Origin: JALQUL01 sp040382935
Lineage (GTDB): Bacteria; Pseudomonadota; Gammaproteobacteria; Burkholderiales; Burkholderiaceae_C
DNA length: 64,000 nucleotides
Assembly: GCA_040382935.1 (NCBI GenBank)
Contig: JBEIEP010000001.1
Span: 62,001 to 126,000, forward strand
Direction of reading: 5' to 3'
A program made the translations under genes and the position numbers. This document shows, piece after piece, positions 43,658 to 52,287 of the stretch. Numbering within the stretch: the first letter of the stretch is position 1; the number at the start of each line of letters is the position of its first letter. The notes beneath the pieces are model-generated. The model worked only from the letters and a program-made list of their open reading frames with translations, searched no databases and was not told the origin of the DNA.

Positions 43658-44572
43658 TTAACGCCGCGACGCCAAAGCCACCCCTAGCAGTACCAACACA
43701 CCGCCCGCAACGGCCCAAGCCGTGAAGGGTTCATCCAAAAAAACGGCCGCCAAGGCCATGGTCGAGACAGGCCCTATCATGCCTGTTTGGGCCGTTAGTC
43801 CCGCCCCTACGCGTTGTATCGCCAGCATCACCAGTACCACCGGAATAACGGTACAAAACACGGCGTTGACCAAGGACAGCACCAGTACCTCTTGGGGCAC
43901 TGCCAAAACACCTACCGGTTTGAGCAGGAAAAACTGGCCTATACAAAAAAAGCAGGCCACGCTAGAGGCATATCCCACCAAACGGGCCGTGCCCAGACGC
44001 TGTACCCATTGGCCGCTATAGGCCAAGTAGACCGCGTAGCTTATGGCACTGGCAAACACCAACAGGCCACCCAACACCACATGGGTGCCCTCGACTTTGA
44101 GCTCGCGCGACAACACCAGCACCACCCCACCATAGCTAAGCAACATGCCCAGGATATGACGGCGGTTAAGGCGATGCCCAAACAGGACGACACCCAACAA
44201 CAAAACCAGCGTCGGGTTGAGGTAAAGAATCAGCCGCTCCAACGAAGCACTGATGTACTGCAAGCCCAGAAAATCCAAAAAACTGGCCAGGTAATAGCCA
44301 CAAAACCCCAGCCCCACAACGGCCCACCAGTCGCTACGTGTTAACAAAATTGCCTGACCTAATTTGCGAGCCTGCCGATTGCCCCACCAGGCCAGCGCCA
44401 CAAAAAAAGGCATTGCAAACAACATGCGGTACATCAGCAATGTGATGGCATCAACCCCGTACCGATAACCCAGCTTGACCACAATGGCCTTGCCACTAAA
44501 GGCGACCGCGCCCACCACGGCAAAGACCAGCCCAAGCCATCGTTCAGGAGGGGCAGAATTAGTCAAACCCAC
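43658..44572 (-). CDS. EamA/DMT-family transporter
   Basis: The 304-residue protein has ten predicted membrane segments arranged as two EamA repeats: ERWLGLVFAVVGAVAFSGKAIVVKLGYRYGVDAITLLMYRM opens the first and VVLGGLLVFASAISYAVYLAYSGQWV opens the second, with GPVSTMALAAVFLDEPFTAWAVAGGVLVLLGV at the end. DMT-family members export or import metabolites such as amino acids or nucleosides; the substrate is unknown. The start overlaps the end of the DUF3422 gene by 14 bases. Confidence 0.9.
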   Translation of the reverse strand: MGLTNSAPPERWLGLVFAVVGAVAFSGKAIVVKLGYRYGVDAITLLMYRMLFAMPFFVALAWWGNRQARKLGQAILLTRSDWWAVVGLGFCGYYLASFLDFLGLQYISASLERLILYLNPTLVLLLGVVLFGHRLNRRHILGMLLSYGGVVLVLSRELKVEGTHVVLGGLLVFASAISYAVYLAYSGQWVQRLGTARLVGYASSVACFFCIGQFFLLKPVGVLAVPQEVLVLSLVNAVFCTVIPVVLVMLAIQRVGAGLTAQTGMIGPVSTMALAAVFLDEPFTAWAVAGGVLVLLGVALASRR

Positions 44573-45875
44573 CCATCCTTCTGTGCAGTCGCTTGATGGA
44601 CCACCAAACGCCCACCACTACAAAGGGCAAGACCATAGCGGCTGTCAGGTCTGAACTTAAAGGCCACCCCCACTTTTGTGCACCCTTGGCCGCGTACCCC
44701 AGCAGCCCAACGATGTAATAGCTGATAGCCGCCACCGATAGGCCTTCTACCGTGGCCTGCATCTTTAACTGCAAATCCTGCCGCTTGTTTAGACTGGTTA
44801 ACAGGGCTTGGCTGCTGATTTGCTGCTCCAATTGAACCCGTGTGCGTAACAGGTCACTGACTCTGGAAATTCTCAGCGACAAGGCCTCTTGCCTGTGCAG
44901 GGCCCAGGCGCAGGTGTTACGGGCTGGCGTAAGGCGGCGCTCCATAAACTCGGCAAAGGTTTGTAAACCGGGCAAGCGCGTTTCGCGCAACTGCGCTATG
45001 CGTTGGTCCACCAATTCAAAATAGGCGGCGGCAGCAGTAAACCGGGTATGCGACTGCGCATAAAGGCTTTCTACCTCACCTGCCAGTTGCGTCAGGCGCA
45101 CCAGTAATTCCTGTTCGTCCGAGGTGCCAGCGTGCTGAATCACTGTGGCCATGCGTGCCAAGTCCTGTTCAGACCGACCCAGTGCTGACGCACCCTCACG
45201 TGCCAAGGGCACGGCCAACAATGCAGCCATTCGGTAGGCTTCAATCTCGAACAAACGCATCACCGTACGCCCCAACCGCCGCTGGGTCATACCAGGCCCG
45301 CAAGCCACTACGAAACGTGAGAAACCGTCGTCTTTGATCAAAAAATCAGAATACACCTTGGCGTGGCCCTCGGCCACAGACGAGCCCATAAGTTGCCCTG
45401 TATCCAAAAGCACCGACAGCTCAGCGAGGTCCGGGGCGTCGGCTTCAACGACCCAAATATGTACCGCACTGATGAGCGCGCCAGGCAGCTTGGCCAGCCA
45501 CTGGGCATCCACTTTTTCCACGGCGGTACACGCCAAGGCGTCGGCAAGCTGTCCACTGAATCCGACATCAAAAAAAGCGTAGGTGACAAACTCACCGTGC
45601 AGCTCCCAACGAAACTGCAAGGTGCCAACTTGGCCGGTCAAATGATTGGTTGTTGGGTCACCGAGCAACTGCCCCTGATCGCCCAAAACTTCACGCAGGT
45701 GCTCTCGCGACAAATTGCGTTGCTCCGGATCGCACCACATCACAATGCGCGACACGGTCATAGGTGCAGCAAGTGCCTGCGCAGGCCGCGCGTGTACCTC
45801 GTTATGAAGCAAATGTCTCAGGGGATGTTCAAACACGGTTGAGATGGGGTCGGTTATAGGGATGCAGGCGCCCAT
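44559..45875 (-). CDS. DUF3422 family membrane protein
   Basis: The 438-residue product is a member of DUF3422. Visible hallmarks are HPLRHLLHNEVHARP at the N-terminus, FRWELHGEFVTYAFF, a long helical middle, and two C-terminal membrane segments (about 375-395 and 405-425) that follow the conserved LQLKMQATVEGLSVAAISYYIVGLLGYAAKG block, ending in VGVWWSIKRLHRRM. The bulk of the protein is thought to be cytosolic. No function is known to me. It is translated just ahead of the EamA transporter gene in the same operon. Confidence 0.88.
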   Translation of the reverse strand: MGACIPITDPISTVFEHPLRHLLHNEVHARPAQALAAPMTVSRIVMWCDPEQRNLSREHLREVLGDQGQLLGDPTTNHLTGQVGTLQFRWELHGEFVTYAFFDVGFSGQLADALACTAVEKVDAQWLAKLPGALISAVHIWVVEADAPDLAELSVLLDTGQLMGSSVAEGHAKVYSDFLIKDDGFSRFVVACGPGMTQRRLGRTVMRLFEIEAYRMAALLAVPLAREGASALGRSEQDLARMATVIQHAGTSDEQELLVRLTQLAGEVESLYAQSHTRFTAAAAYFELVDQRIAQLRETRLPGLQTFAEFMERRLTPARNTCAWALHRQEALSLRISRVSDLLRTRVQLEQQISSQALLTSLNKRQDLQLKMQATVEGLSVAAISYYIVGLLGYAAKGAQKWGWPLSSDLTAAMVLPFVVVGVWWSIKRLHRRMGGFD

Positions 45876-45929
45876 TCAAGCAAGTTACACACCTGAATAC
45901 GCACTGGGTGGTTGGCGTAAGAATACCAA

Positions 45930-45959
45930 ACAAAACGGCCCTTCTCGGGCCGCTTTGTT
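45930..45959 (-). terminator. Intrinsic terminator after tctA
   Basis: On the minus strand, a hairpin with arms ACAAAGCGGCCC and GGGCCGTTTTGT (one mismatch) and a short GAGAA loop is followed by TTTGG. It lies about 20 bases beyond the tctA stop and before the DUF3422 promoter region, so it probably ends the tctBA transcript. Confidence 0.75.
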
Positions 45960-45977
45960 GCTTGGATTGAGCCGTTT

Positions 45978-47489
45978 TTAGTCTTCAACAAAGGTTTCTT
46001 CGCGCTTTTTCTTTATGGCCGGCAGCATCACCACTATCAGCAGAGCCGCTGCGGCAAGCAACAAGCTCAAGGAAAGCCCTCGTGTAACAAAGGTAGACCA
46101 GTCACCCCGCGCCAAAAGTAACGCACGTCGCAGGTACTCCTCCATCATGGGCCCGAGCACAAAACCCAACAGCAAAGGCGCAGGCTCACACCCCAGCTTG
46201 ATGAACAGGTAACCGATAAAGCCAAAAACCGCCACGACCCAGATGTCAAAGGTGTTGTTGTTGGTGGAATACACCCCTATAGAACAAAACAGCACGATGG
46301 CCGGAAACAACCACCGATAGGGCACCGTCAACAGCTTGATCCAAATGCCAATCAAAGGCAGATTCAAAATAATCAACATCGCATTGCCTATCCACATCGA
46401 GGCAATCAGCCCCCAGAACAGCTCGGGGTTGCTGGACATTACCTGAGGCCCAGGCTGGATGTTATGAATCGTCATGGCCCCCACCATCAAGGCCATCACC
46501 GCATTGGGCGGAATACCAAGGGTAAGCAAAGGAATAAACGAGGTTTGCGAGGCCGCATTATTGGCCGATTCAGGGGCACCAACGCCGCGAATATTGCCTT
46601 TACCGAAGGGAACTTCACCAGGGTGCAACTTGGTTTTCTTTTCAATGGTGTAGGCCGCAAAGGCGGCCATTACCGCACCCCCGCCAGGCAGTATGCCCAA
46701 GACAGCGCCCAAAGCAGTGCCGCGTAGCACCGCCGGGATCAATCGCTTGAAGTCCTCTTTACTTGGCATCAGGCCCGTTACTTTGGCCGAAAACACCTCG
46801 CGTTCGCTGGCGTGCTTACCCAAGTTGCTGATGATCTCACCATAGCCAAACAAGCCCATGGCCACTGCTACAAAACCAATACCGTCGGTCAATTCGGGTA
46901 CGTCAAAGCTGAACCGAGCCACGCCCGAATTGACATCGGTACCAATCAAGCCCAATAGCAGGCCCAAAATAATCATACCCAGCGCCTTTAAAAGCGAACC
47001 GGAAGCCAACACAATGGCACCAATCAGGCCCAAGACCATCAGCGCAAAATACTCCGCCGGCCCAAACTTAAACGCCACTTCGGTGAGCGGCACGGCAAAA
47101 GCGGCTAGCACCAGGGTTCCCACACAACCGGCGAAAAATGAGCCTAAGCCAGCGGCTGCAAGGGCCGGCCCCGCTCGTCCTTTTCGTGCCATTTGGTAGC
47201 CATCGATAACTGTGACAACCGACGACGATTCACCTGGCAAATTCACCAAAATTGCAGTGGTCGAACCACCGTACTGCGCACCGTAGTAAATGCCAGCCAA
47301 CATGATCAGTGCCGACACCGGCGGCAAAGCATAAGTCGCGGGCAAAAGCATTGCAATAGTAGCCAATGGGCCGATACCTGGCAAAACACCAATCAAGGTT
47401 CCCAGCAAGCAGCCCAAGAAAGCGTACCCAAGGTTAACCCCCGTAAATGCAACCCCAAACCCCAACGACAAGTTATTCAACAAATCCAT
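45978..47489 (-). CDS. tctA: Tripartite tricarboxylate transporter, large permease TctA
   Basis: TctA is the 12-helix permease of TTT-family secondary transporters for citrate and other carboxylates. The 503 residues begin LNNLSLGFGVAFTGVNLGYAFLGCLLGTLIGVLPGIGPLATIAMLLPATYAL, with the GxxPGIGP signature, and include GGSTTAILVNLPGESSSVVTVIDGYQMARKGRAGPAL, a second LPGGGAVMAAFAAYTIEKK motif and GAPESANNAASQTSFIPLLTLGIP. A strong AAGGAG site precedes its ATG. tctB lies 10 bases upstream; the periplasmic binding protein gene tctC is not in the neighbourhood. Confidence 0.95.
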   Translation of the reverse strand: MDLLNNLSLGFGVAFTGVNLGYAFLGCLLGTLIGVLPGIGPLATIAMLLPATYALPPVSALIMLAGIYYGAQYGGSTTAILVNLPGESSSVVTVIDGYQMARKGRAGPALAAAGLGSFFAGCVGTLVLAAFAVPLTEVAFKFGPAEYFALMVLGLIGAIVLASGSLLKALGMIILGLLLGLIGTDVNSGVARFSFDVPELTDGIGFVAVAMGLFGYGEIISNLGKHASEREVFSAKVTGLMPSKEDFKRLIPAVLRGTALGAVLGILPGGGAVMAAFAAYTIEKKTKLHPGEVPFGKGNIRGVGAPESANNAASQTSFIPLLTLGIPPNAVMALMVGAMTIHNIQPGPQVMSSNPELFWGLIASMWIGNAMLIILNLPLIGIWIKLLTVPYRWLFPAIVLFCSIGVYSTNNNTFDIWVVAVFGFIGYLFIKLGCEPAPLLLGFVLGPMMEEYLRRALLLARGDWSTFVTRGLSLSLLLAAAALLIVVMLPAIKKKREETFVED

Positions 47490-47499
47490 GTGGTTCTCC

Positions 47500-47988
47500 T
47501 TAGCGGGTCAAAAATGTTGGCCAGGCGGGAAACTGCAACTTGAGCAGTACGATAAACGCCACGTAGCTAAATACCGATAACACGCTTGCCAATACCAGCG
47601 CTTCTTTCAGCACGAAGCGATCGCCGGCATGACACGCCAAAAACGTGAGTGCAAAAATGCCAATCACAAGGCCCATGGGCGGCAAACCAATGCTGCTTAA
47701 TCCACCGAGCATGAGGCCAAAAACCACGTTGGCACCCAGTATAAAAACCAGTGGTCGCCACGCCCAAGCACCAATTTTTTCGCCATCCTCGGTTTCAACC
47801 ACCAAGGCTTTAAAGCTGACTAAAGCACCCACCAAGGCCAGCAACCCGCCCAGTAGCAACGGAAAATACCCCGGACCCATACGCGCCCCGTCACCAATCT
47901 GATAACTGGATGCACCCCACGCAAAACTTCCGCCCACCGCCATAAACATGACACCGGCGAAAAAGTCTTTCTGACTTTTGATTCCCAT
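47500..47988 (-). CDS. tctB: Tripartite tricarboxylate transporter, small permease TctB
   Basis: TctB is the four-helix small membrane subunit that pairs with TctA. The 162-residue protein begins SQKDFFAGVMFMAVGGSFAWGASSYQIGDGARMGPGYFPLLLGGLLALVGALVSFKAL, the normal TctB start with the GxxxxMGPGYFP motif, and has three more hydrophobic segments. A near-perfect Shine-Dalgarno (AGGAGG) lies before its ATG. It is the first gene of the two-gene unit; the nearest upstream gene encodes an unrelated SAM-binding protein. Confidence 0.93.
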   Translation of the reverse strand: MGIKSQKDFFAGVMFMAVGGSFAWGASSYQIGDGARMGPGYFPLLLGGLLALVGALVSFKALVVETEDGEKIGAWAWRPLVFILGANVVFGLMLGGLSSIGLPPMGLVIGIFALTFLACHAGDRFVLKEALVLASVLSVFSYVAFIVLLKLQFPAWPTFLTR

Positions 47989-48068
47989 ATTGACTCCTCC
48001 TAGTAGGGACTTTTGTGGCGCGATTGTGCCTCAGAATAAGTCGCTACTGTGCAGGCGTGGAGAGCGGA

Positions 48069-48851
48069 TTAGGGAAAATTCGGGCGTTGAATAACCTTCA
48101 ACCATTTCTTCGCGGGTAAACCCGAATGATTCGCTACCGCCTGCGCGACGTCCGCCAGCTGCTCGTTGGTCAATGCCCTTGGGGTACGCGTAGCGATCAC
48201 AATTGTGTTGCCTTCACGCGTGGGTTTTAAGCACCAAACGCAAGCCTCACCAAACACCTCACGAAGCACCGTCAGGGTCTCTTCAAAGTGGCTGGAGCGG
48301 CCAAACAGATTGACTGTCATCACCCCATCATCAGTCAGCAGCGCGCGGCAATTTTCATAAAAGGGCGCGTCATTGGCCACGGGTGCTTTGGCGTCGTCGT
48401 CATATAGGTCCACCATTAATGCATCGACGGTGCGCTGCCAATGGTCACGCGTTATTTCTTGGATGGCGTCGGCCAATACCACCTGCAGTTTGGCATCGTC
48501 GGCAGGCAATTTAAACCAGGTGCGGCAGGCCAGTACCACCTGAGGATTGATCTCAATGGCAGTGGTGTTCATCAGCAGCTTTTTTCTGCAAAACTTGGTC
48601 AAACTGGCAGCGCCTAAACCCAATTGCATGGCCCTCAATGACGACAGGCGAGCCGGGTCAAAAAACAGCAGCCATGCCATCATGCGCTGTATGTATTCCA
48701 GGTCTAAGGCATACGGCTTGTCTAATCGCATACTGCCTTGCACCCAGGGGCTGCCCAGATGCAAATAGCGCGTCGTTCCATCGTCAGAAAAGTTCACCTC
48801 CGGCAATGGAGCCTGGGGCACCTTGGTGCGGGTTTTGGTTCGTGTTGACAT
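48069..48851 (-). CDS. Spermidine synthase-like SAM-binding protein
   Basis: The 260-residue product resembles the spermidine synthase/methyltransferase fold: TRYLHLGSPWVQGSMRLDKPYALDLEYIQRMMAWLLF, the AdoMet-binding MQLGLGAASLTKFCRKKL, an acidic strand end MNTTAIEINPQVV, and VDALMVDLYDDDAKAP. The gate-keeping catalytic aspartate of true spermidine synthases cannot be confirmed, so the substrate may differ. I chose the ATG at 48851 (MSTRTKTRTKVPQ); the open frame upstream runs 34 codons into the tatD end. tatD lies 26 bases upstream in transcription order. Confidence 0.82.
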   Translation of the reverse strand: MSTRTKTRTKVPQAPLPEVNFSDDGTTRYLHLGSPWVQGSMRLDKPYALDLEYIQRMMAWLLFFDPARLSSLRAMQLGLGAASLTKFCRKKLLMNTTAIEINPQVVLACRTWFKLPADDAKLQVVLADAIQEITRDHWQRTVDALMVDLYDDDAKAPVANDAPFYENCRALLTDDGVMTVNLFGRSSHFEETLTVLREVFGEACVWCLKPTREGNTIVIATRTPRALTNEQLADVAQAVANHSGLPAKKWLKVIQRPNFP

Positions 48852-48877
48852 GGCAGTAGCAGCCTTAATTTTGAGGT

Positions 48878-49756
48878 TTAGGAGCCATACGACTCGTTCC
48901 ATACAGGCAGCAGCTCGGCCAACTTGGGCAAGGCTTGCAAGGCGTTGTCCCAATTGGCCTTAGCGACTATATTCACGGGGGTTTGCCTAAGCTCTGCAAG
49001 CACATTGCCTATAGCGGCTAACTCGCCGGGTTCGTTGCGCCCCTGCGGAACGCCGGCTTCGCGTTGTGCAACCGTGGTGTACAGCCATTGCGGCAAGATA
49101 TCAGGCGCGTCTGTTTCAAGCACCAGGTCTGACAGTGGCAGTTGCCTGGCCAGCTTGCGGATGCTGTTGGCAGCGGCATAGGTGAGCGTTCCGCCAAAAC
49201 CCAGTTTCAGGCCAGCCGCCACACAGCGCTGTGCCTGTTGTTCGCTTCCGTTAAAAGCGTGCGCGATACCCCAGGATACCGGCGCCTGCTGCTGCCCCTG
49301 CACCTGCCTTAATCCCTTGAGAATATCGTCCACACTGCGCCGCACGTGCAACAGCACCGGCAGGCCAAACGCCTTGGCCATGCGCAACTGTTCAATGTAG
49401 AACACCCATTGCTTTTGCCTTGCCTGCTCACCCATTAAGGCAGGTACAAAATAATCCAACCCGGTCTCGCCAACAGCCACCAGGCGTGGGTCATTGGCAT
49501 ACTGCACCAGCGCGCGCTCTAACAGGCGCAGGCTGTCCGCTGGGGCGGCTTGCACATACAAGGGGTGTATGCCCAAGGCGAACGAATCCCCGTGCTCGTG
49601 CGCCAGTTGGGCTGCGTGATCAAAATGAGCGGGCAGAACGGTAGGGATTACACAATGCACCACACCTGCCCGCGCCGCTCGGTGGCGCACCTGGGCAAGG
49701 TCAAGCGCAAACTCGGGCGCGTCCAAATGGCAATGGGTGTCTATCCAGCGCAGCAC
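48878..49756 (-). CDS. TatD family metal-dependent DNase
   Basis: TatD proteins are metal-dependent hydrolases with 3'-5' exonuclease/DNase activity. The 292 residues carry WIDTHCHLDAPEF with the first metal histidines, LGIHPLYV, VAVGETGLDYF with the conserved glutamate, LPVLLHVRRSVDDIL, GIAHAFNGSEQQAQ and LVLETDAPDILPQW with the final aspartate. All metal ligands look present. It follows lolD by 34 bases on the same strand, as a probable operon partner without evident functional link. Confidence 0.92.
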   Translation of the reverse strand: MLRWIDTHCHLDAPEFALDLAQVRHRAARAGVVHCVIPTVLPAHFDHAAQLAHEHGDSFALGIHPLYVQAAPADSLRLLERALVQYANDPRLVAVGETGLDYFVPALMGEQARQKQWVFYIEQLRMAKAFGLPVLLHVRRSVDDILKGLRQVQGQQQAPVSWGIAHAFNGSEQQAQRCVAAGLKLGFGGTLTYAAANSIRKLARQLPLSDLVLETDAPDILPQWLYTTVAQREAGVPQGRNEPGELAAIGNVLAELRQTPVNIVAKANWDNALQALPKLAELLPVWNESYGS

Positions 49757-49790
49757 GGGCGCCTCCCAATCAGGCTCATCGCTTAACGAC

Positions 49791-50471
49791 TTACGCAGCG
49801 CTTAAAACGCCAGCCGTTAACTGGTAGCGGCGCTCGCATCGCTGCGCCAGAACCGGGTCATGGGTTACCACCACAAAAGCTGTTTGCTGTGACTGCGCTA
49901 AAGCCATCATTTGGGCAAAAACCTGTTCGGCCGTTGCCCTATCCAAGTTGCCGGTGGGTTCATCGGCCAGTACGCAGGCCGGACGGTTGACCAGCGCACG
50001 CGCAATCGCAACGCGCTGGCGCTCACCCCCCGACAACTCCGCCGGTCTATGGTGCAGCCTGTGCCCCAAGCCCATGCTTTCAAGTACCTGTGTCGCTTGC
50101 GCCGCACTGGCGGCTTTTGGTATGCGTCGAATCGACAGCGGCATCGCCACATTCTCAAGGGCGCTGAACTCGGACAGCAGGTGGTGAAACTGGTACACAA
50201 ACCCTAGGTGCTGGTTGCGTTGTCTGCCTTTTTCGGCCTCGCCCATACCATCTAAACTTTTGCCCAACCACTCTACGGTTCCGCTGGTGGGTTTATCCAA
50301 ACCGCCCAACAGGTGCAAAAGAGTGCTTTTGCCGGACCCTGATGCCCCTTGAATAGCAACGGTTTGCCCCGCCTGCACGCTTAGCGTTACGCCAGACAAC
50401 ACCTGCACATCCAGCGGGCCTTCCGTAAACCGTTTGGTCAGGCCCTTGGCACTCAAAATGGTGTTACTCAT
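49791..50471 (-). CDS. lolD: Lipoprotein-releasing system ATP-binding protein LolD
   Basis: LolD drives the LolCE complex, which releases mature lipoproteins from the inner membrane to LolA. The 226 residues show Walker A GASGSGKST, the Q-loop GFVYQFHHLLSEFSALENVAMPLSI, the signature LSGGERQRVAIARALVNRP and Walker B VLADEPTGNLD. The family LolD hallmark FVYQFHHLLPEFTALENV is matched almost exactly. Start chosen at the ATG at 50471, overlapping lolC by eight bases. The lspA product at 41 kb matures the same lipoproteins. Confidence 0.96.
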   Translation of the reverse strand: MSNTILSAKGLTKRFTEGPLDVQVLSGVTLSVQAGQTVAIQGASGSGKSTLLHLLGGLDKPTSGTVEWLGKSLDGMGEAEKGRQRNQHLGFVYQFHHLLSEFSALENVAMPLSIRRIPKAASAAQATQVLESMGLGHRLHHRPAELSGGERQRVAIARALVNRPACVLADEPTGNLDRATAEQVFAQMMALAQSQQTAFVVVTHDPVLAQRCERRYQLTAGVLSAA

Positions 50472-51732
50472 AACGCAAAGCCTGTGCGGGGTTGATACGG
50501 CTGGCACGCCAACTGGGGTACAAAGTGGCCACAAAGGCCAAGACCAAAGAAGTCAGCACCACAGGCACGATATCGGCTGATTGAGGGTCGCTGGGCATGC
50601 GACTGAGCAGGTAAATGTCTTTGGGCAAAAAACTGACCTGAAAAAGACTTTCAATAGCGGGCACTATCACGTCCACATTGAAGGCTACACCCAAGCCTAG
50701 CAAGGTGCCAACTAGGGTTCCGAGCACGCCAACCACCACCCCTTGCACCACAAAAATGGCCATGATGCTGGCCGGTCGCGCCCCAAGCGTACGCAAGATC
50801 GCTATATCGGCGGTCTTGTCGGTAACTGTCATGACCAGAGTGCTGACCAAGTTAAATGCCGCCACTGCAACGATCAAGGTCAGGATGATGGACATCATGC
50901 GCTTTTCCACCTGTACCGCTGAGAACCAATTGCGGTTTTGCCGCGTCCAATCGCTGGCATACACCTCGCCGCTAAGCGAAGCGGCCAACGCAGGGGCAAA
51001 CTCACGGGCAGCAAAAAGATTAGAAAGTTTCACCCTAATACCGGTTGGCCCGCTAAGGGCAAACAGGCGCTGTGCATCTTCTAAATGCACCACGGCCATG
51101 CCCGCGTCAAACTCGTAATGCCCGGAGTCAAATACCCCCGACACCGTGAGTTGTTTGAGCCTAGGGGTCACCCCCAAAGGGCTGACCTGTCCCCCAGGCA
51201 GCACCAAAGTTACCTTGTCACCAAGCATAACCCCCAATCGGGCGGCCAACTCGTAACCCAACACCACAGAAAATGAACTTGGCTGCAGCGTTTGAAACAC
51301 CAGTGCGTTCCGACCTGACCCGATGTCGGACACCGAGGGCTCTTTGGCCGGGTCTATGCCTCTGACCAAAACACCTCGCATATCGTCGCCTCTGGCGATC
51401 AGCGCTTGGCCGGCAACGAAAGGCGCAGCGCCCACCACGCGCGCCTTGGCGCTTTGAAAAGCCTGTATCTCAGACAGGGTTTGCGCCGCGTTGGGAAGGG
51501 CACCACCACCGTAGGCCCCAACTTCAATGTGCGAGACCACGCCCAACATTCGGTCCCGCACCTCTTTTTGAAAACCGTTCATTACCGACAGCACAATAAT
51601 GAGCGCGGCAACCCCCAGCGCGATGCCCACCATAGACACCAACGAAATAAATGAGATAAACCCATTGCGCCGAGTCCTGCGACTCGCACGGGTATATCGC
51701 CAACCCACCAGAAGTTCAAAAGGCCATTGCAT
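50464..51732 (-). CDS. lolC: Lipoprotein-releasing system transmembrane protein LolC/LolE
   Basis: The 422-residue inner-membrane protein has one N-terminal membrane helix, a large periplasmic domain and three C-terminal helices. FELLVGWRYTRASRRTRRNGFISFISLVSMVGIALGVAALIIVLSVMNGFQKEVRDRMLG is the canonical LolC/E start, and the FtsX-type C-terminus contains DIAILRTLGARPASIMAIFVVQGVVVGVLGTLVG. Burkholderiales often have a single LolC/E protein that works as a homodimer (LolF-like), which fits the lack of a second copy here; I use lolC only as a family label. Confidence 0.93.
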   Translation of the reverse strand: MQWPFELLVGWRYTRASRRTRRNGFISFISLVSMVGIALGVAALIIVLSVMNGFQKEVRDRMLGVVSHIEVGAYGGGALPNAAQTLSEIQAFQSAKARVVGAAPFVAGQALIARGDDMRGVLVRGIDPAKEPSVSDIGSGRNALVFQTLQPSSFSVVLGYELAARLGVMLGDKVTLVLPGGQVSPLGVTPRLKQLTVSGVFDSGHYEFDAGMAVVHLEDAQRLFALSGPTGIRVKLSNLFAAREFAPALAASLSGEVYASDWTRQNRNWFSAVQVEKRMMSIILTLIVAVAAFNLVSTLVMTVTDKTADIAILRTLGARPASIMAIFVVQGVVVGVLGTLVGTLLGLGVAFNVDVIVPAIESLFQVSFLPKDIYLLSRMPSDPQSADIVPVVLTSLVLAFVATLYPSWRASRINPAQALRYE

Positions 51733-51771
51733 AGTGGAAGATGATACCCGGCAATAAACATCGCGCCACCG

Positions 51772-52275
51772 TTAGTGCGACGCCTTGTGTAGCTGGGTGT
51801 TTGCAGAAGCGTTAAAAAATACGGCGCGCCTAAATGCTAGCCATTGCGCGTTGTCCTGATGGCCTGGGTAGCACGCCCAAGCAAAAAATGGCGCCCGTGG
51901 GTTCACATCGGGGGCAAAATCCCAACGCATTAGCAGCCAAAGGTGGTTTTGAAAATTCGCAATGCACGAAACCCGCACCACTTGCTCGTCAAACGCGCGA
52001 TCGGCCGCCTCCTTGGGTTGAAACCACCAGCGTTCACCATCAAACCGCAAATTTCCTTTGGTTTCTTTTTGGCAATGCCGCCAGAAAAAAACCCCCGTCA
52101 CCAAAAAGGCAAGCAACAAAAGCGCACTGCGCCAGCCTTGACCACCCGGGTTATGCCATATCGACATTGCTGCATAGGTGATCACCAAGCCAGTGAGCAC
52201 CAAGAGTCCCAACAGCATGGGTAGAACCGCTTTGGGCCAGCCCAGTGGGTAAGCCGAGCAAATGGGAGCCTTCAA
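51772..52275 (-). CDS. Hypothetical membrane protein
   Basis: The 167-residue product has two membrane segments at about residues 16-36 and 49-66 (PMLLGLLVLTGLVITYAAMSIW and SALLLLAFLVTGVFFW), then a cytosolic domain with FDGERWWFQPKEA and a WLLMRWDFAPDVNPRAPFFAWACYPGHQDNAQWLAFRRAVFF segment. This pattern resembles small bacterial proteins of the toxin CptA/YgfX kind in layout, but I cannot confirm the family. It starts 12 bases after the fabF stop and ends 39 bases before lolC, so it bridges the fatty-acid and lipoprotein-export gene groups. Confidence 0.65.
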   Translation of the reverse strand: MKAPICSAYPLGWPKAVLPMLLGLLVLTGLVITYAAMSIWHNPGGQGWRSALLLLAFLVTGVFFWRHCQKETKGNLRFDGERWWFQPKEAADRAFDEQVVRVSCIANFQNHLWLLMRWDFAPDVNPRAPFFAWACYPGHQDNAQWLAFRRAVFFNASANTQLHKASH

Positions 52276-52287
52276 GCGACGAGCGGC

